Assembly (NCBI GenBank): GCA_965277695.1
Contig: CBDIDQ010000008.1
Location: 1-64,000, forward strand
From: JABSOG01 sp965277695
GTDB lineage: Bacteria > Pseudomonadota > Gammaproteobacteria > Enterobacterales > Alteromonadaceae
DNA: 64,000 bases
Reading direction: 5' to 3'
Within the stretch, counting starts at the first letter, position 1. Each line of letters starts with the position of its first letter. This document shows, piece by piece, positions 37,371 to 46,162 of this stretch. Both the position numbers and the translations under genes were made by a program. The notes below the pieces were generated by a model. It was not told the origin of the DNA, ran no database searches, and saw nothing but the letters and a program-made list of their open reading frames with translations.

Positions 37371-37469
37371 GTGAATGATAAAAAAGAATGCCGTTATTGT
37401 CGTCGTCTCAGAGCCATTGTGATTTGGGGCGTTTTGGTATTTATCGTGTATTTCGGTTTTTACCGTTAA
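37371..37469 (+). CDS. 32-residue single-span membrane peptide with CxxC
   Basis: A GTG-initiated frame reads V/MNDKKECRYCRRLRAI, then a hydrophobic span (VIWGVLVFIVYFGF) and ends YR. G-rich sequence ~7 bases upstream can act as ribosome site. A charged CxxC head followed by one membrane helix is a layout seen in other gammaproteobacterial small proteins, so it looks genuine despite its length. It lies between msrA and the FapA operon and stands alone. Confidence 0.45.
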   Translation: MNDKKECRYCRRLRAIVIWGVLVFIVYFGFYR

Positions 37470-37602
37470 GCTGTTGAGTGAGGCAAGGGCAAAGGCGTAA
37501 AATGCGGCGGTATCAGCGATAAAATATTGTAATCAGTTGATTAATGTCGTTACTTATTGTTAAAGTTTGCCAATGAAAATTTGACTGGTGGGAGAAGGTT
37601 TT

Positions 37603-37944
37603 ATGAGCAGTTCAGAGTTAGACAAAGCTTTTATTTTAAGTGGTCGCAACACCATTATACATAAGCAGAAAAAACTCGATTTGGTGATTGTTAATGATGA
37701 TAATGATCCAATCCTCAAAATAACGCATCAGGGGATTGCCCTCTTTAAACAGCCTTTACCAAAAAATCGGCGTGAAGCAAAAGAGCGTTATCTCGAAATT
37801 GTGCAAGTTGGTGCCCAGGATGTATTTAGTGAACCTAAGACTTTGCTTTTTGTGCAAGCACTAGATGGTAGGGAATATAAAATAGATTACACCAAGAAGG
37901 GCACTAAACAGTTCGTTAAAATTCATCAGGAAAGTTATTTATAG
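37603..37944 (+). CDS. Hypothetical protein upstream of FapA
   Basis: GGAGAAGG lies 4-11 bases before this ATG (MSSSELDKAF), favouring it over the upstream start. The 113-residue product is charged, without signal or membrane segment. It reads as an all-beta N-terminal half (KLDLVIVNDDNDPILKITHQG) and a helix (NRREAKERYLEIV). I do not recognise the family. It lies 47 bases before the FapA gene in the same direction and is likely co-transcribed with it. Confidence 0.6.
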   Translation: MSSSELDKAFILSGRNTIIHKQKKLDLVIVNDDNDPILKITHQGIALFKQPLPKNRREAKERYLEIVQVGAQDVFSEPKTLLFVQALDGREYKIDYTKKGTKQFVKIHQESYL

Positions 37945-37991
37945 CGCTTTTTTAACATCCGTCCATATTCAGAAGCTTTAAGGGAATACTC

Positions 37992-39671
37992 TTGCCAGAC
38001 GTCAATATCAAATTAGTGGAAGGTTCCACCAAAGCCGAGCTTACCCTGTCTTATCGCGGCGATGGTGAAAAGCTGGAAAAAAACACTTTCATCAAAGAGT
38101 TAGAGTCTTCATCTATCGGTCAGTTTTTTTTGTTGATGGATGAATTCATGTTGGTGTTAAACAAATACAACGAATTTGTTGATTCACTTCATGCCCAAGA
38201 AGACGGTATTGGTACCTGTTTTTCTGGTGTGGTTGCTGAGAAAAAAAATGCCCATTTACGTATTCTCATTGCCGAAGATGAAATGAGCGTTGAAGCTCAA
38301 TTGTTTGGTGCTTATGGTGGTAGTCATGTTTCTGCCAATCAAATTATTAAAGCCGCTCAGGAACAAGAAGTTACTTTTGGTTTTGACAAGCAAGCGGTGG
38401 TCAGTTTGGCAGCCAAAGCCAGCAAAGCTAAACCTGGCAGTGAAGTCCAGCAAATCATTGCCAACGGCAAGCAGCCTATCAACGGTGTCAATGCCAAATT
38501 CGAGCAGACAGTCATCTGTATTAAAGATCGCGTGTTACAACCCCAAAGTAAAAATGAAAAAACCGATTCGGTGAATATGCGTGACTTAGGTGAGATCATT
38601 TCAGTCAAAGTCGGCGATCCGGTGATGCGTAAAATTCCGATGATTAAGGGCGTCAGAGGCTGTACGGTCAAAGGTGAGGTCATCGAAGCAACAGAAGCCA
38701 CCGATCTACAATTTAGTGTCGGTAGCGGTACTGAAATTGATAGTAAAGATCCACTGGTGTTGGTTGCCACTTCTGTTGGATTACCCAGACGAATCGAAAA
38801 TGGGATGATTGTTGAGGATGTTTTCGAAGTACCCAAAGTTGATGTGTCGACGGGTAATATCATCTATAAAGGCAGTGTTATTGTCAATGGTGATGTTGGC
38901 GAAGGCATGAAAATTCAGGCCAGTGGTGATGTCAATATTCTCGGTTATGTAGAATCGGCCCATGTTGAGGCAAAAGGGGATATTGTAATTGCCAAAGCGG
39001 CAATAGGTCGCCAGATAGAAGGCAGTGACAAGGGGGATTGCACTACCTTAATTAAAGCTCAAGGTAATATTTTCATTCGTCATGCCCAATATATCGAGGT
39101 GGAGTGTGTTAATACGGTGACTGTTGAAAAGCAGTTACTGCACAGTCGGGTGACGGCAAAAAGTGCGCTGATAGGCACCGAAGAGAATGCCAACGGCAAG
39201 ATTATCGGTGGCGAGCTTAACCTGACAGAAACCTTGCGAGTCGGTTCAATTGGGGCTCCAGCGGGCAGCCACAGCCGGGTTAGCTTGAACCAACTGTATG
39301 ATAAAGTGGTGGCTAAGCGTAATGAAATACGCTCTAGTATTGATGAACAAAAAAGCATCATGGCGGAAATAAAAACCGCCGTTGAACATATCAAAGAACT
39401 GCCTGCCAGTGATGAGAAAAAAACCTTACTCACCGAAAGCGTAATGACGTTTGAAAAGCATAAAAAAATTCAAAAACATCTGCTCGCCAAGGGTAAAGCG
39501 TTGGAAAATAAACAAAAAGAGTTATTGGTTAACAGTAAAATAGAAGTCAAAGACCGAATTTATTCGGGTATTGATTTTGTTATCGGTAGCGAAAAAACCC
39601 GGACCAAGCGCGAACATGGGCCTTCGAAGGTATTGTTGCAGGAGGGGAAGTTGCGGATTGATCCTTTATGA
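37992..39671 (+). CDS. FapA-family protein (DUF342)
   Basis: The start is TTG, with AAGGGA 8 bases upstream, giving 559 residues. An N-terminal variable part is followed at ~200-400 by the FapA right-handed beta-helix repeats (NIIYKGSVIVNGDVGEGMKI, SGDVNILGYVESAHVEAKGD and so on). A charged coiled coil covers ~425-510. DUF342/FapA proteins are polymerising, bactofilin-like proteins found near flagellar or chemotaxis genes in other bacteria; the E. coli relatives are not characterised. The small gene upstream is probably a partner. No function beyond family level can be given. Confidence 0.85.
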   Translation: MPDVNIKLVEGSTKAELTLSYRGDGEKLEKNTFIKELESSSIGQFFLLMDEFMLVLNKYNEFVDSLHAQEDGIGTCFSGVVAEKKNAHLRILIAEDEMSVEAQLFGAYGGSHVSANQIIKAAQEQEVTFGFDKQAVVSLAAKASKAKPGSEVQQIIANGKQPINGVNAKFEQTVICIKDRVLQPQSKNEKTDSVNMRDLGEIISVKVGDPVMRKIPMIKGVRGCTVKGEVIEATEATDLQFSVGSGTEIDSKDPLVLVATSVGLPRRIENGMIVEDVFEVPKVDVSTGNIIYKGSVIVNGDVGEGMKIQASGDVNILGYVESAHVEAKGDIVIAKAAIGRQIEGSDKGDCTTLIKAQGNIFIRHAQYIEVECVNTVTVEKQLLHSRVTAKSALIGTEENANGKIIGGELNLTETLRVGSIGAPAGSHSRVSLNQLYDKVVAKRNEIRSSIDEQKSIMAEIKTAVEHIKELPASDEKKTLLTESVMTFEKHKKIQKHLLAKGKALENKQKELLVNSKIEVKDRIYSGIDFVIGSEKTRTKREHGPSKVLLQEGKLRIDPL

Positions 39672-39716
39672 TTTTTGGTTGGTTCGGGGGCTTTTTTTGA
39701 CGGGAGGTTTGTGTGG

Positions 39717-39870
39717 TGGGCAACGCTCCGCTTTTGCGTAACGTGATTTCAGGCTATCCCTGCCTTTCACCCTTCGGGCCAGCTAAAGCTGTTTAAATTC
39801 ATTCCCGATGAATTTGTCTCACCGGCTCATGCTTCACCTCGTTAACGGTCCACCCTACGGCGATATATCC
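39717..39870. repeat. Possible miniature repeat element in the 326-bp gap after FapA
   Basis: The gap 39672-39997 has no gene. In it, GGTGGGCAACG near the left end and, on the other strand, GTAGGGTGGACCGTTAACG near the right end look like imperfect inverted termini. Small internal hairpins lie between them (ATTCAT..ATGAAT, AGCTAAAGCT, CCCTTCGGG). GTAGGGTGG-type sequences recur as dispersed intergenic repeats in many proteobacteria. I see no second copy in this window. Confidence 0.35.
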
Positions 39871-39892
39871 ACGGTAAGTCGTTTCGTTCTAT

Positions 39893-39920
39893 CTTCTAAC
39901 TTCTAACTTCTAACTTCTAA
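39893..39920. repeat. Four tandem copies of the heptamer CTTCTAA
   Basis: Four exact 7-bp units lie between FapA and the next lipoprotein gene, about 80 bases before its start. Related four-copy heptamer arrays occur at two other intergenic sites in this window. Confidence 0.85.
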
Positions 39921-39997
39921 CTTTTATTTTTCTGCCTTATGGCATTCATATTGCTTAATCGGGTGACTATGCCTGAAAATTGTCGGTGGACAGTGAT

Positions 39998-42271
39998 ATG
40001 AAAAAGTTTACACATTGGTTCGTTATAAGCGTTTTATCCTTTATTTTAGTGGCCTGTGGAGGTGGCTCGGACAGTGGTTCCGACACTACAAGCGGTGGCG
40101 GTGATGGTGGCAACACGACTGCGAGTGTTAATGCTGGCCTTGATCAGGCGGTGAATGAGCAGTTGGGTACCAGCGTGACTGCGGTGGGTTTTCCTGAGGG
40201 CGGCACCTTTGCCTGGACTCAGACTGCCGGACCGATACTTGCCGAATTTCCTTCCTCTGAAGCGACCGTCACTATGTCGGCACCTTCAACTAAATCCGAA
40301 GAAGTGATCACTCTAAGAGTTGAGTACACCAGTACTGCTGGGCAAATTGTCAGTGATACCATGGATATTACGGTCGCACCGATCAATCATGATCCGGTGG
40401 CGGTGGCAACGCTTATGTCACCTTCAACAGACCCGGTAGCACCTGATGCTACGGTGGTACTCGATGGCAGTACTTCGTTTGATCAGGACGCTGATGGCAC
40501 TATCAGCAGTTATTCTTGGGAGCAGGGCAGTGGTAGTCCGATTGTTTCTCAACTGAATGGCTCTACCTCACCAGAATTTCATTTCATTGCGCCTCAAGTC
40601 GACACTACTACAACCTTTCCATTTACCCTCACTGTTACCGATGACGAAGGCGGCTCTGCTGAGTTTGAAATTGAAGTGCATGTCGATCCGGATAAAAGCG
40701 TGGTTTCAGTGGCTGCTGGGGCAGATCAGGTGGTTAATGAAGAGCAAACGGTGACATTGACAGCGACTGGTGATCCATCTGGCGGCACCTTTACTTGGAG
40801 TCAATTATCCGGTGATGGTCTAGGCAACTTTCCGTTCACCGGGGCGACAGTAGAATTTGTCACACCAGCGACCAAAGAAGTACAAGATTATGAATTTAGA
40901 GTGCAATATCAGTCACCTACCGGATTTGTAGCGGTTGACCAGCTCAAAGTGACGGTTAATCCGGTGAATCTACAACCGATTGCGATTGTCAGAGTATTGA
41001 CACCGGACTTGTTGCCCGCCCAGCCCAGTGAATTGGTGACACTTGATGCCAGTGCGTCAACCGATAGCGATGGTTCAATTGTTTCTTATAACTGGTCGCA
41101 AACCAGCGGCTCGACGAGCATTACGCCTGAGCTTTCGAGCGATCCGCGAGAGTTTAAGTTCAGAGCCCCGGTGCAAGCTAATCCTGAAAGCTACATTATC
41201 CATTTGTCAGTGGTTGATGATGAACAGGGAGAAGGTTCGTTTGATATGGAAATTGAAGTGGCGGGTACTACTGATTTAATCGTTGCTGACGCCGGAACCA
41301 ATCAAACCGTTGATGAATTTAGCAAAGTGACGTTAGACGGACAGGCCAGTTATTCTACGGTTTCAGCGGTAACTTGTAGTTGGACGTTATTCTCTGGACC
41401 GACGGTTTCTTTCACCGACCCGGACAGCTGTGTCAGTACTTTTGTGGCACCGAATGTCGATGTCAATACCGATTTGATTTTTGACCTTAAGGTCACCAAT
41501 AATCAAGGCGATCAGGCGACAGATATGACTACAATCACCGTTGAGCCTATTGCACTGGGTAAAATCACCGATTCTGGTCAGGTCGCGTGTTATAACCAAA
41601 GTCAGGAAATTCCGTGTGCTGACAGCAATTATCCTCGTCAAGATGGTGATTTCGGACGTGATTCGGTGGCTTCTTTCCTTGATAAAGTGGGCACCGGTGA
41701 AGCCGGTTTCGATTACACCAAACTGGGTGTTAATGGCGATGAGATTGCCGATGATTCACTGGATTATGCTTGCGTTAGAGATAACTTCACCGGTTTGATT
41801 TGGGAAACCAAAGTGGTTTCAACCAATAACATTCCTAATACTGCGTTACGGGATAATAAAAATACCTATGTATGGCATTATCCTGACGGCTCTACCGGTG
41901 GTGAGAGTGGCACGGCTTCTGATCCGCTGACCACTTGCCCGAGTACAGAGAATTGCGGGCTAGAAACCTATGTCGTCGATGTGAACCTCAGTGTACTGTG
42001 TGGCGGCTCTAACTGGCGTGTACCAACCATGCTTGAATTGCAGTCTATTACCAATTATAGCAAAGGCATAACCACAGGTGCAGTCGATACTAATATCTTC
42101 CAAGATTTACCGGGGGTTGGTTTGTTGGGTCATCAGTATTATTGGAGCAGTGAGACCAGTGCTGATGGTGGCGGCAAACAATCGAGTTGGGTGATCAATT
42201 TTGCCGACGGCAATGACGATACTTTGCCGAAAACTCAAAGTGCTTATATTCGTTTAGTTCGTAAACCGTGA
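39998..42271 (+). CDS. Surface lipoprotein with PKD-like repeats and a C-terminal DUF1566 domain
   Basis: Starting at MKKFTHW, the 757-residue protein has lipobox LVAC (Cys 20) and a Gly/Ser tether. Four to five ~95-residue PKD/Ig-like repeats follow (VNAGLDQAVNEQLG, SVAAGADQVVNEEQT, VADAGTNQTVDEFS). The last ~190 residues form a DUF1566 domain (DNFTGLIWETK, SNWRVPTMLELQSI, YYWSSETS, YIRLVRKP). DUF1566 is found in surface adhesion proteins such as Legionella Lcl. The gene precedes a second DUF1566 gene with a 14-bp gap. A role in surface attachment is inference. GGTGGA lies a little upstream of the chosen ATG; a TTG start at 39980 is possible. Confidence 0.82.
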   Translation: MKKFTHWFVISVLSFILVACGGGSDSGSDTTSGGGDGGNTTASVNAGLDQAVNEQLGTSVTAVGFPEGGTFAWTQTAGPILAEFPSSEATVTMSAPSTKSEEVITLRVEYTSTAGQIVSDTMDITVAPINHDPVAVATLMSPSTDPVAPDATVVLDGSTSFDQDADGTISSYSWEQGSGSPIVSQLNGSTSPEFHFIAPQVDTTTTFPFTLTVTDDEGGSAEFEIEVHVDPDKSVVSVAAGADQVVNEEQTVTLTATGDPSGGTFTWSQLSGDGLGNFPFTGATVEFVTPATKEVQDYEFRVQYQSPTGFVAVDQLKVTVNPVNLQPIAIVRVLTPDLLPAQPSELVTLDASASTDSDGSIVSYNWSQTSGSTSITPELSSDPREFKFRAPVQANPESYIIHLSVVDDEQGEGSFDMEIEVAGTTDLIVADAGTNQTVDEFSKVTLDGQASYSTVSAVTCSWTLFSGPTVSFTDPDSCVSTFVAPNVDVNTDLIFDLKVTNNQGDQATDMTTITVEPIALGKITDSGQVACYNQSQEIPCADSNYPRQDGDFGRDSVASFLDKVGTGEAGFDYTKLGVNGDEIADDSLDYACVRDNFTGLIWETKVVSTNNIPNTALRDNKNTYVWHYPDGSTGGESGTASDPLTTCPSTENCGLETYVVDVNLSVLCGGSNWRVPTMLELQSITNYSKGITTGAVDTNIFQDLPGVGLLGHQYYWSSETSADGGGKQSSWVINFADGNDDTLPKTQSAYIRLVRKP

Positions 42272-42285
42272 TCAGGAGATTGATA

Positions 42286-42843
42286 ATGATTATTTCAAAT
42301 AAAGTATTAAACAAAGCATTAAACAAAGCATTAAACAAAAAGCTACTGATTGCTGTTGGTTTACTCACTAGCAGTATCGCCTCGGGTCAAACGTGTTATA
42401 CCGAATTGACTACAACCACCGCGACAGAAAATTTCTCCATCATCGCCAACGGATTGGTTCAGGACACGGTAACCGGATTGATGTGGATGCGTTGTTCTTA
42501 TGGTCAAACTTGGGATAATACCAACTCGACCTGTACTGGCGCACCGGCGAGTATTACCTGGCAAGATGCATTGCAACTGTCGCCGGGGATTACTGAAGGG
42601 GGTTTTAGCGATTGGCGCATACCTAGCGTTAAGGAGTTGGCAACGATAGTTGAAAAAAGCTGTGTTGATCCTTCGGTGAATATTACTATTTTCCCGGCGA
42701 CTTCGGCCGAAAATTATTGGACGTCGACCACCGTCAATGATGAAAATACTTGGGCGTGGGGCATGGCTTTTTATAATGGTCGTAACAATACCAAAGAAAA
42801 GTTGCTCGACTTGCATGTTCGTTTTGTGCGCTATAGCCAGTAA
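42286..42843 (+). CDS. Secreted DUF1566 protein
   Basis: AGGAG lies 8 bases before this ATG, giving 185 residues and a signal peptide (KKLLIAVGLLTSSIASG, then QTC). The N-terminus contains a near-exact 12-bp repeat (KVLNKALNKALNKK). The mature part is almost entirely one DUF1566 domain: NGLVQDTVTGLMWMRC, TWQDALQL, FSDWRIPSVKELATI, ENYWTSTTVN and LHVRFVRYS. Four cysteines could form two disulfides. It follows the large DUF1566 lipoprotein closely, so the two are probably co-expressed and may interact on the surface. Confidence 0.8.
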   Translation: MIISNKVLNKALNKALNKKLLIAVGLLTSSIASGQTCYTELTTTTATENFSIIANGLVQDTVTGLMWMRCSYGQTWDNTNSTCTGAPASITWQDALQLSPGITEGGFSDWRIPSVKELATIVEKSCVDPSVNITIFPATSAENYWTSTTVNDENTWAWGMAFYNGRNNTKEKLLDLHVRFVRYSQ

Positions 42844-42937
42844 AGAGGCCAATAAGGAAATAAACGGTTGCCGATCTTGATGCAGATTTGCTAGGGTAGT
42901 GTTCTTTTTTCACTACCTTGGTAAGTGTGTACTTTCT

Positions 42938-43720
42938 ATGTTTAATATTGGCCATAAACTATTGCTCTGTTTGCTGGTATTGACAGCTGTTATGCCTGGG
43001 ATGCTGCGAGCAGAAACTTGCGAAATAGAACTCAAATATGGCATTTTAATTACCCCCGAACACATCCGTATTCTTGAACGTCATTTCACCCAAATTCAAA
43101 TTAACCATGATGAGCAACTGTTTATCAATGGCGAGTGGATCCAGCTCGAAGTTCATGAAATCGAGTTATTAAAGTCTTTCAGTAAAGGGTTGCGTAATGA
43201 AGTGCCGCAAATTGTTGGCATTGCAATGGAAGGCGCTGAGATTGGCCTGACGGCACTAGATAAAATCATGAATGGCATTGCTGATAACGCTGATGGTGAC
43301 CTGTTTAAAGAGGAGTTCGATAGTTTTCGCGCCCGTTTCAAACAAAAATTCAATCAGTTCGACGATAAGTTTTATATTGCCCCGCAAAGCCTCGACAAGC
43401 TTGATGACTTTTTTGAAGATGAATTGGGTCAAGAAGTAAAAAAGGTGGTGACTGGTTCATTGAGTGCGGTATTGATTGCCTTGAGCGAAGCGATTAACTC
43501 TAATGACAGCGGTCTTGAACGGGATGTGATGGATGTTTCTGAGCAGTTAGAGCGACTTGAAAGCAAAATTGAACAGCAGCTATCGGTTAAGTCCTTGGTG
43601 CTGCAACGCAAAGCCAAACAGTTTTGCGACCGCCTCACCGAGTTGAATAAAACCGAAAGCGAGTTACAGGTGATGGTGCCTGAACTGCGTAATTATGATG
43701 TGGTGAAATTAAAGGACTAA
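42938..43720 (+). CDS. DUF2884 (YggN-family) periplasmic protein
   Basis: The chosen ATG (MFNIGHKLLLCLLVL) starts a signal peptide ending near LRAE; the frame could extend 39 bases further back. The mature 240 residues carry a conserved N-terminal block (CEIELKYGILITPEHIRI, INHDEQLFINGEWI) and a long charged helical C-terminal half. This matches YggN/DUF2884, which is often next to hemW and rdgB, as here. Function unknown. Its stop codon abuts the hemW stop with no intervening base. Confidence 0.75.
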   Translation: MFNIGHKLLLCLLVLTAVMPGMLRAETCEIELKYGILITPEHIRILERHFTQIQINHDEQLFINGEWIQLEVHEIELLKSFSKGLRNEVPQIVGIAMEGAEIGLTALDKIMNGIADNADGDLFKEEFDSFRARFKQKFNQFDDKFYIAPQSLDKLDDFFEDELGQEVKKVVTGSLSAVLIALSEAINSNDSGLERDVMDVSEQLERLESKIEQQLSVKSLVLQRKAKQFCDRLTELNKTESELQVMVPELRNYDVVKLKD

Positions 43721-44857
43721 TTAAGCAAACATCTCCAGCAAATCATTTAAAAAGAAGGTGCCGTGTTGGCTGATTTGCCATTGCTTGGCGGTTTGGCTCA
43801 GAAAACCCTTATCAATGGCTTGGGTAATGGCGTCCTGTACATCGCTTTGCTTTAAGACGGTGAAGCGCTCAATTTCATCTTTATCAAATGCCTCCATCAG
43901 CCGTAAACGATTCATAAAATATTCAAATGCTTGTTCATCTTTGTCTACTAGCCATTGCTTGTTGAGATAAGGTTTGGTCAGGTCCATATAACCTTTGGGG
44001 TGTTTGACCTTGCTGCTGCGGATGATTTTGTTTTCATTAGGCAAAGTGATTTTACCGTGGGCTTCACAACCGATGCCGAGATAATCACCAAAACGCCAGT
44101 AATTGAGGTTATGGCGACATTGTTGACCGGGCTGGGCATAGGCTGAGACTTCATACTGCTGATAGCCGTGGCTGTTAAGTAATTCATGACCCTGCTGTTG
44201 GATTGCCCATAATTGTTCGTCCTGAGGCAGTTTAGGTGGCTTGGAATGGAATAGGGTGTTCGGTTCAATAGTCAGCTGATACCAAGATAGATGCGGTGGT
44301 GCCAGTTCGATGGCGGTGGTCAAATCTGACATCGCATCGTCAAGAGTCTGGTCTGGCAAACCGTGCATTAAATCGAGGTTGAAGGTGTTGAGCTTGATAT
44401 CATGAGCCAGTTTAGCGGCGTTAATCGCTTCATCACAGTTATGTACCCGACCCAACCGAGTGAGTTTCTCTGGCTGAAAACTCTGTACACCAATCGAAAT
44501 ACGGTTCACGCCTGCTTGGCGGTAACCGGCGAAACGATCTGCCTCTACCGAACCCGGGTTAGCTTCCATGGTGATCTCAATATCGTCGGCAAATTCAATT
44601 TTACTGTTGACGCCTTTGAGCAAACGCCCGATTGCCTCTGCCGAGAACAAACTTGGAGTACCCCCGCCGATAAAAATGGTGCTGAGTTTGCGACCTTGAA
44701 CATAAGCCAAATCTTGGCGTAAATCATCGAGCAAATGTTGCACATACACAGATTCAGGGACTTCCTGTTTCAGCGCATGAGAATTAAAGTCACAATAAGG
44801 GCACTTTTGCACACACCAAGGAATGTGAATATATAAACTTAACGGCGGTAATATCAA
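43721..44857 (-). CDS. hemW: Heme chaperone HemW (radical SAM, HemN-like)
   Basis: I choose TTG at 44857 as start: AGGA lies 8 bases before it, it falls 4 bases after the rdgB stop, and it gives 378 residues, the length of E. coli HemW. The radical-SAM motif IPWCVQKCPYCDFN (CxxxCxxC) is followed by FIGGGTPSLFS, ISIGVQSF and NLDLMHGLPDQTL, then the C-terminal HemN-like part. HemW carries heme to respiratory proteins and is not a coproporphyrinogen oxidase. The longer frame upstream (first Met at 45004) would overlap rdgB by 143 bases and is unlikely. rdgB-hemW order is usual in gammaproteobacteria. Confidence 0.9.
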   Translation of the reverse strand: MILPPLSLYIHIPWCVQKCPYCDFNSHALKQEVPESVYVQHLLDDLRQDLAYVQGRKLSTIFIGGGTPSLFSAEAIGRLLKGVNSKIEFADDIEITMEANPGSVEADRFAGYRQAGVNRISIGVQSFQPEKLTRLGRVHNCDEAINAAKLAHDIKLNTFNLDLMHGLPDQTLDDAMSDLTTAIELAPPHLSWYQLTIEPNTLFHSKPPKLPQDEQLWAIQQQGHELLNSHGYQQYEVSAYAQPGQQCRHNLNYWRFGDYLGIGCEAHGKITLPNENKIIRSSKVKHPKGYMDLTKPYLNKQWLVDKDEQAFEYFMNRLRLMEAFDKDEIERFTVLKQSDVQDAITQAIDKGFLSQTAKQWQISQHGTFFLNDLLEMFA

Positions 44858-44861
44858 CGGT

Positions 44862-45464
44862 TTAATCCTGAGTCGATGTCTTAAAGGTTGCGGTGAACAA
44901 TCGTAAGGCTTGTCCCCGGTGACTAAGTTGGTTTTTTTGTTCGCGGGACAATTGGGCTGAGCAACAGTTTTCGCTAGGCACAAAAAACACTGGATCATAA
45001 CCAAAACCTTGGTTACCCACTGCTGATTCGGTGATCACCCCTTCCCAAGTGCCTTGGCAAATAACAGGTGTTGGATCCTCGGCATGAGTCATATACACCA
45101 GCACACATTGAAACCTAGCGGTGCGTTTTTCAGCAGGCACCTCTTTCATTTGTTCAAGCAGTTTACGCCAGTTATCTTCATCGTTGGCATCAACGCCAGC
45201 AAAGCGTGAAGAATAAATCCCCGGAGCCCCTTTGAGAAAATCCACCTCTAACCCGGAATCATCGGCGATGGCGGCAAGCCCGGTGGCTTTGGCAGCATGG
45301 CGGGCTTTGATAATGGCATTTTCGACAAATGTGGTGCCAGTTTCTGCCACTGAGCTGACGTTAAACTGACTCTGTGGCACAATTTCGATAGCAAAAGGGG
45401 CCAGTAATTGCCCTAACTCTTTGACTTTGCCGGGGTTGCCGGTGGCTAATACAATTTTTTTCAT
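44862..45464 (-). CDS. rdgB: dITP/XTP pyrophosphatase RdgB
   Basis: The 200-residue protein has the HAM1 fold: LATGNPGKVKELGQLL at the start, AAIADDSGLEVDFLKGAPG, SSRFAG, GFGYDPVFFVP and LSHRGQAL near the end. It hydrolyses inosine and xanthosine triphosphates to keep deaminated purines out of DNA. It is the gene before hemW in a compact operon and follows the DUF4426 gene after a gap holding a hairpin, so it may have its own transcript. Confidence 0.95.
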   Translation of the reverse strand: MKKIVLATGNPGKVKELGQLLAPFAIEIVPQSQFNVSSVAETGTTFVENAIIKARHAAKATGLAAIADDSGLEVDFLKGAPGIYSSRFAGVDANDEDNWRKLLEQMKEVPAEKRTARFQCVLVYMTHAEDPTPVICQGTWEGVITESAVGNQGFGYDPVFFVPSENCCSAQLSREQKNQLSHRGQALRLFTATFKTSTQD

Positions 45465-45552
45465 GGTAACTGAGTTCTTGATTTGAGATGAACAGCTGAT
45501 GGGCGGGATTTTACGGGAGTTTGGCGGGTTTGGCTATGGTTGGGTTTTTATA

Positions 45553-45582
45553 AGGAAGGGCACAGCGATGGTAACCCTTCCT
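45553..45582 (-). terminator. Hairpin between the DUF4426 gene and rdgB
   Basis: An 8-bp perfect inverted repeat (AGGAAGGG / CCCTTCCT) with a 14-base loop lies 11 bases after the DUF4426 stop. There is no T-tract after it on the minus strand, so it may weaken rather than end transcription into rdgB. Confidence 0.4.
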
Positions 45583-45592
45583 GATGTGGTGA

Positions 45593-46039
45593 TTAATTCA
45601 CATAAAATTTTTGTGAGAACTTAAATGATTGGGTTTCACCGTCTTGTTTGAGTTTAATATCAAAATTGTAGGTTTCTTCGTTGCGGTAGTCGATTTGAGC
45701 GATGTAATAAACCGCATTACCTTCAACGATTTCTTTGAATTTTAGGTCAACCGCTTGACCAAGTAAGTTGCGGGCTTCGCCGGAGATAACCACTCTTTGG
45801 GCGACATTGCCTTTTTTGTTACTAAGTACTGAGATGTTGATCAGACCAGAATAACTGCTACGTTCGATTTCATAAGCTTTGGCGATGTCGGGGGTAAGGA
45901 AGGTTGAGCCCAGCGCCATGTAGTGGACATTCCAGTTACCTAATTTTTTCATTTGTTCAGCACTGACTGAAAATGTTGTCAGTGCTGCGGTAATGCAAAG
46001 TGATAAGCAACTGGTTGTTATAAAACGTTTAATATTCAT
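45593..46039 (-). CDS. DUF4426 periplasmic protein
   Basis: CAGGAG sits 6 bases before the ATG at 46039, and the signal peptide MNIKRFITTSCLSL ... VSAEQ supports it over the longer frame. The 148-residue product matches DUF4426: GNWNVHYMALGSTFLTPDIAKAY at the start and a single beta-rich domain. The family is conserved next to yggT and rdgB in marine gammaproteobacteria (Vibrio, Shewanella) with no known function. It is in the same direction as yggT, 123 bases downstream of it. Confidence 0.85.
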   Translation of the reverse strand: MNIKRFITTSCLSLCITAALTTFSVSAEQMKKLGNWNVHYMALGSTFLTPDIAKAYEIERSSYSGLINISVLSNKKGNVAQRVVISGEARNLLGQAVDLKFKEIVEGNAVYYIAQIDYRNEETYNFDIKLKQDGETQSFKFSQKFYVN

Positions 46040-46162
46040 AGCTGACTCCTGAGCTAGGGGGACGAGGGTTTTTAAAACAGTATAGACGCTAGTACAAAAG
46101 TTGACCGAAATCCCGCCAATTAAATTGCGATTTATCTCGGTCATGGTCATTGTTTAGTCGTC

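Noticed and set aside
44858..45004. N-terminal extension of HemW from ATG 45004
   Set aside because: It would overlap rdgB by 143 bases, and the extra residues lack family similarity; TTG 44857 fits length and ribosome site.
46040..46150. N-terminal extension of the DUF4426 protein
   Set aside because: The signal peptide and CAGGAG ribosome site fit the ATG at 46039.
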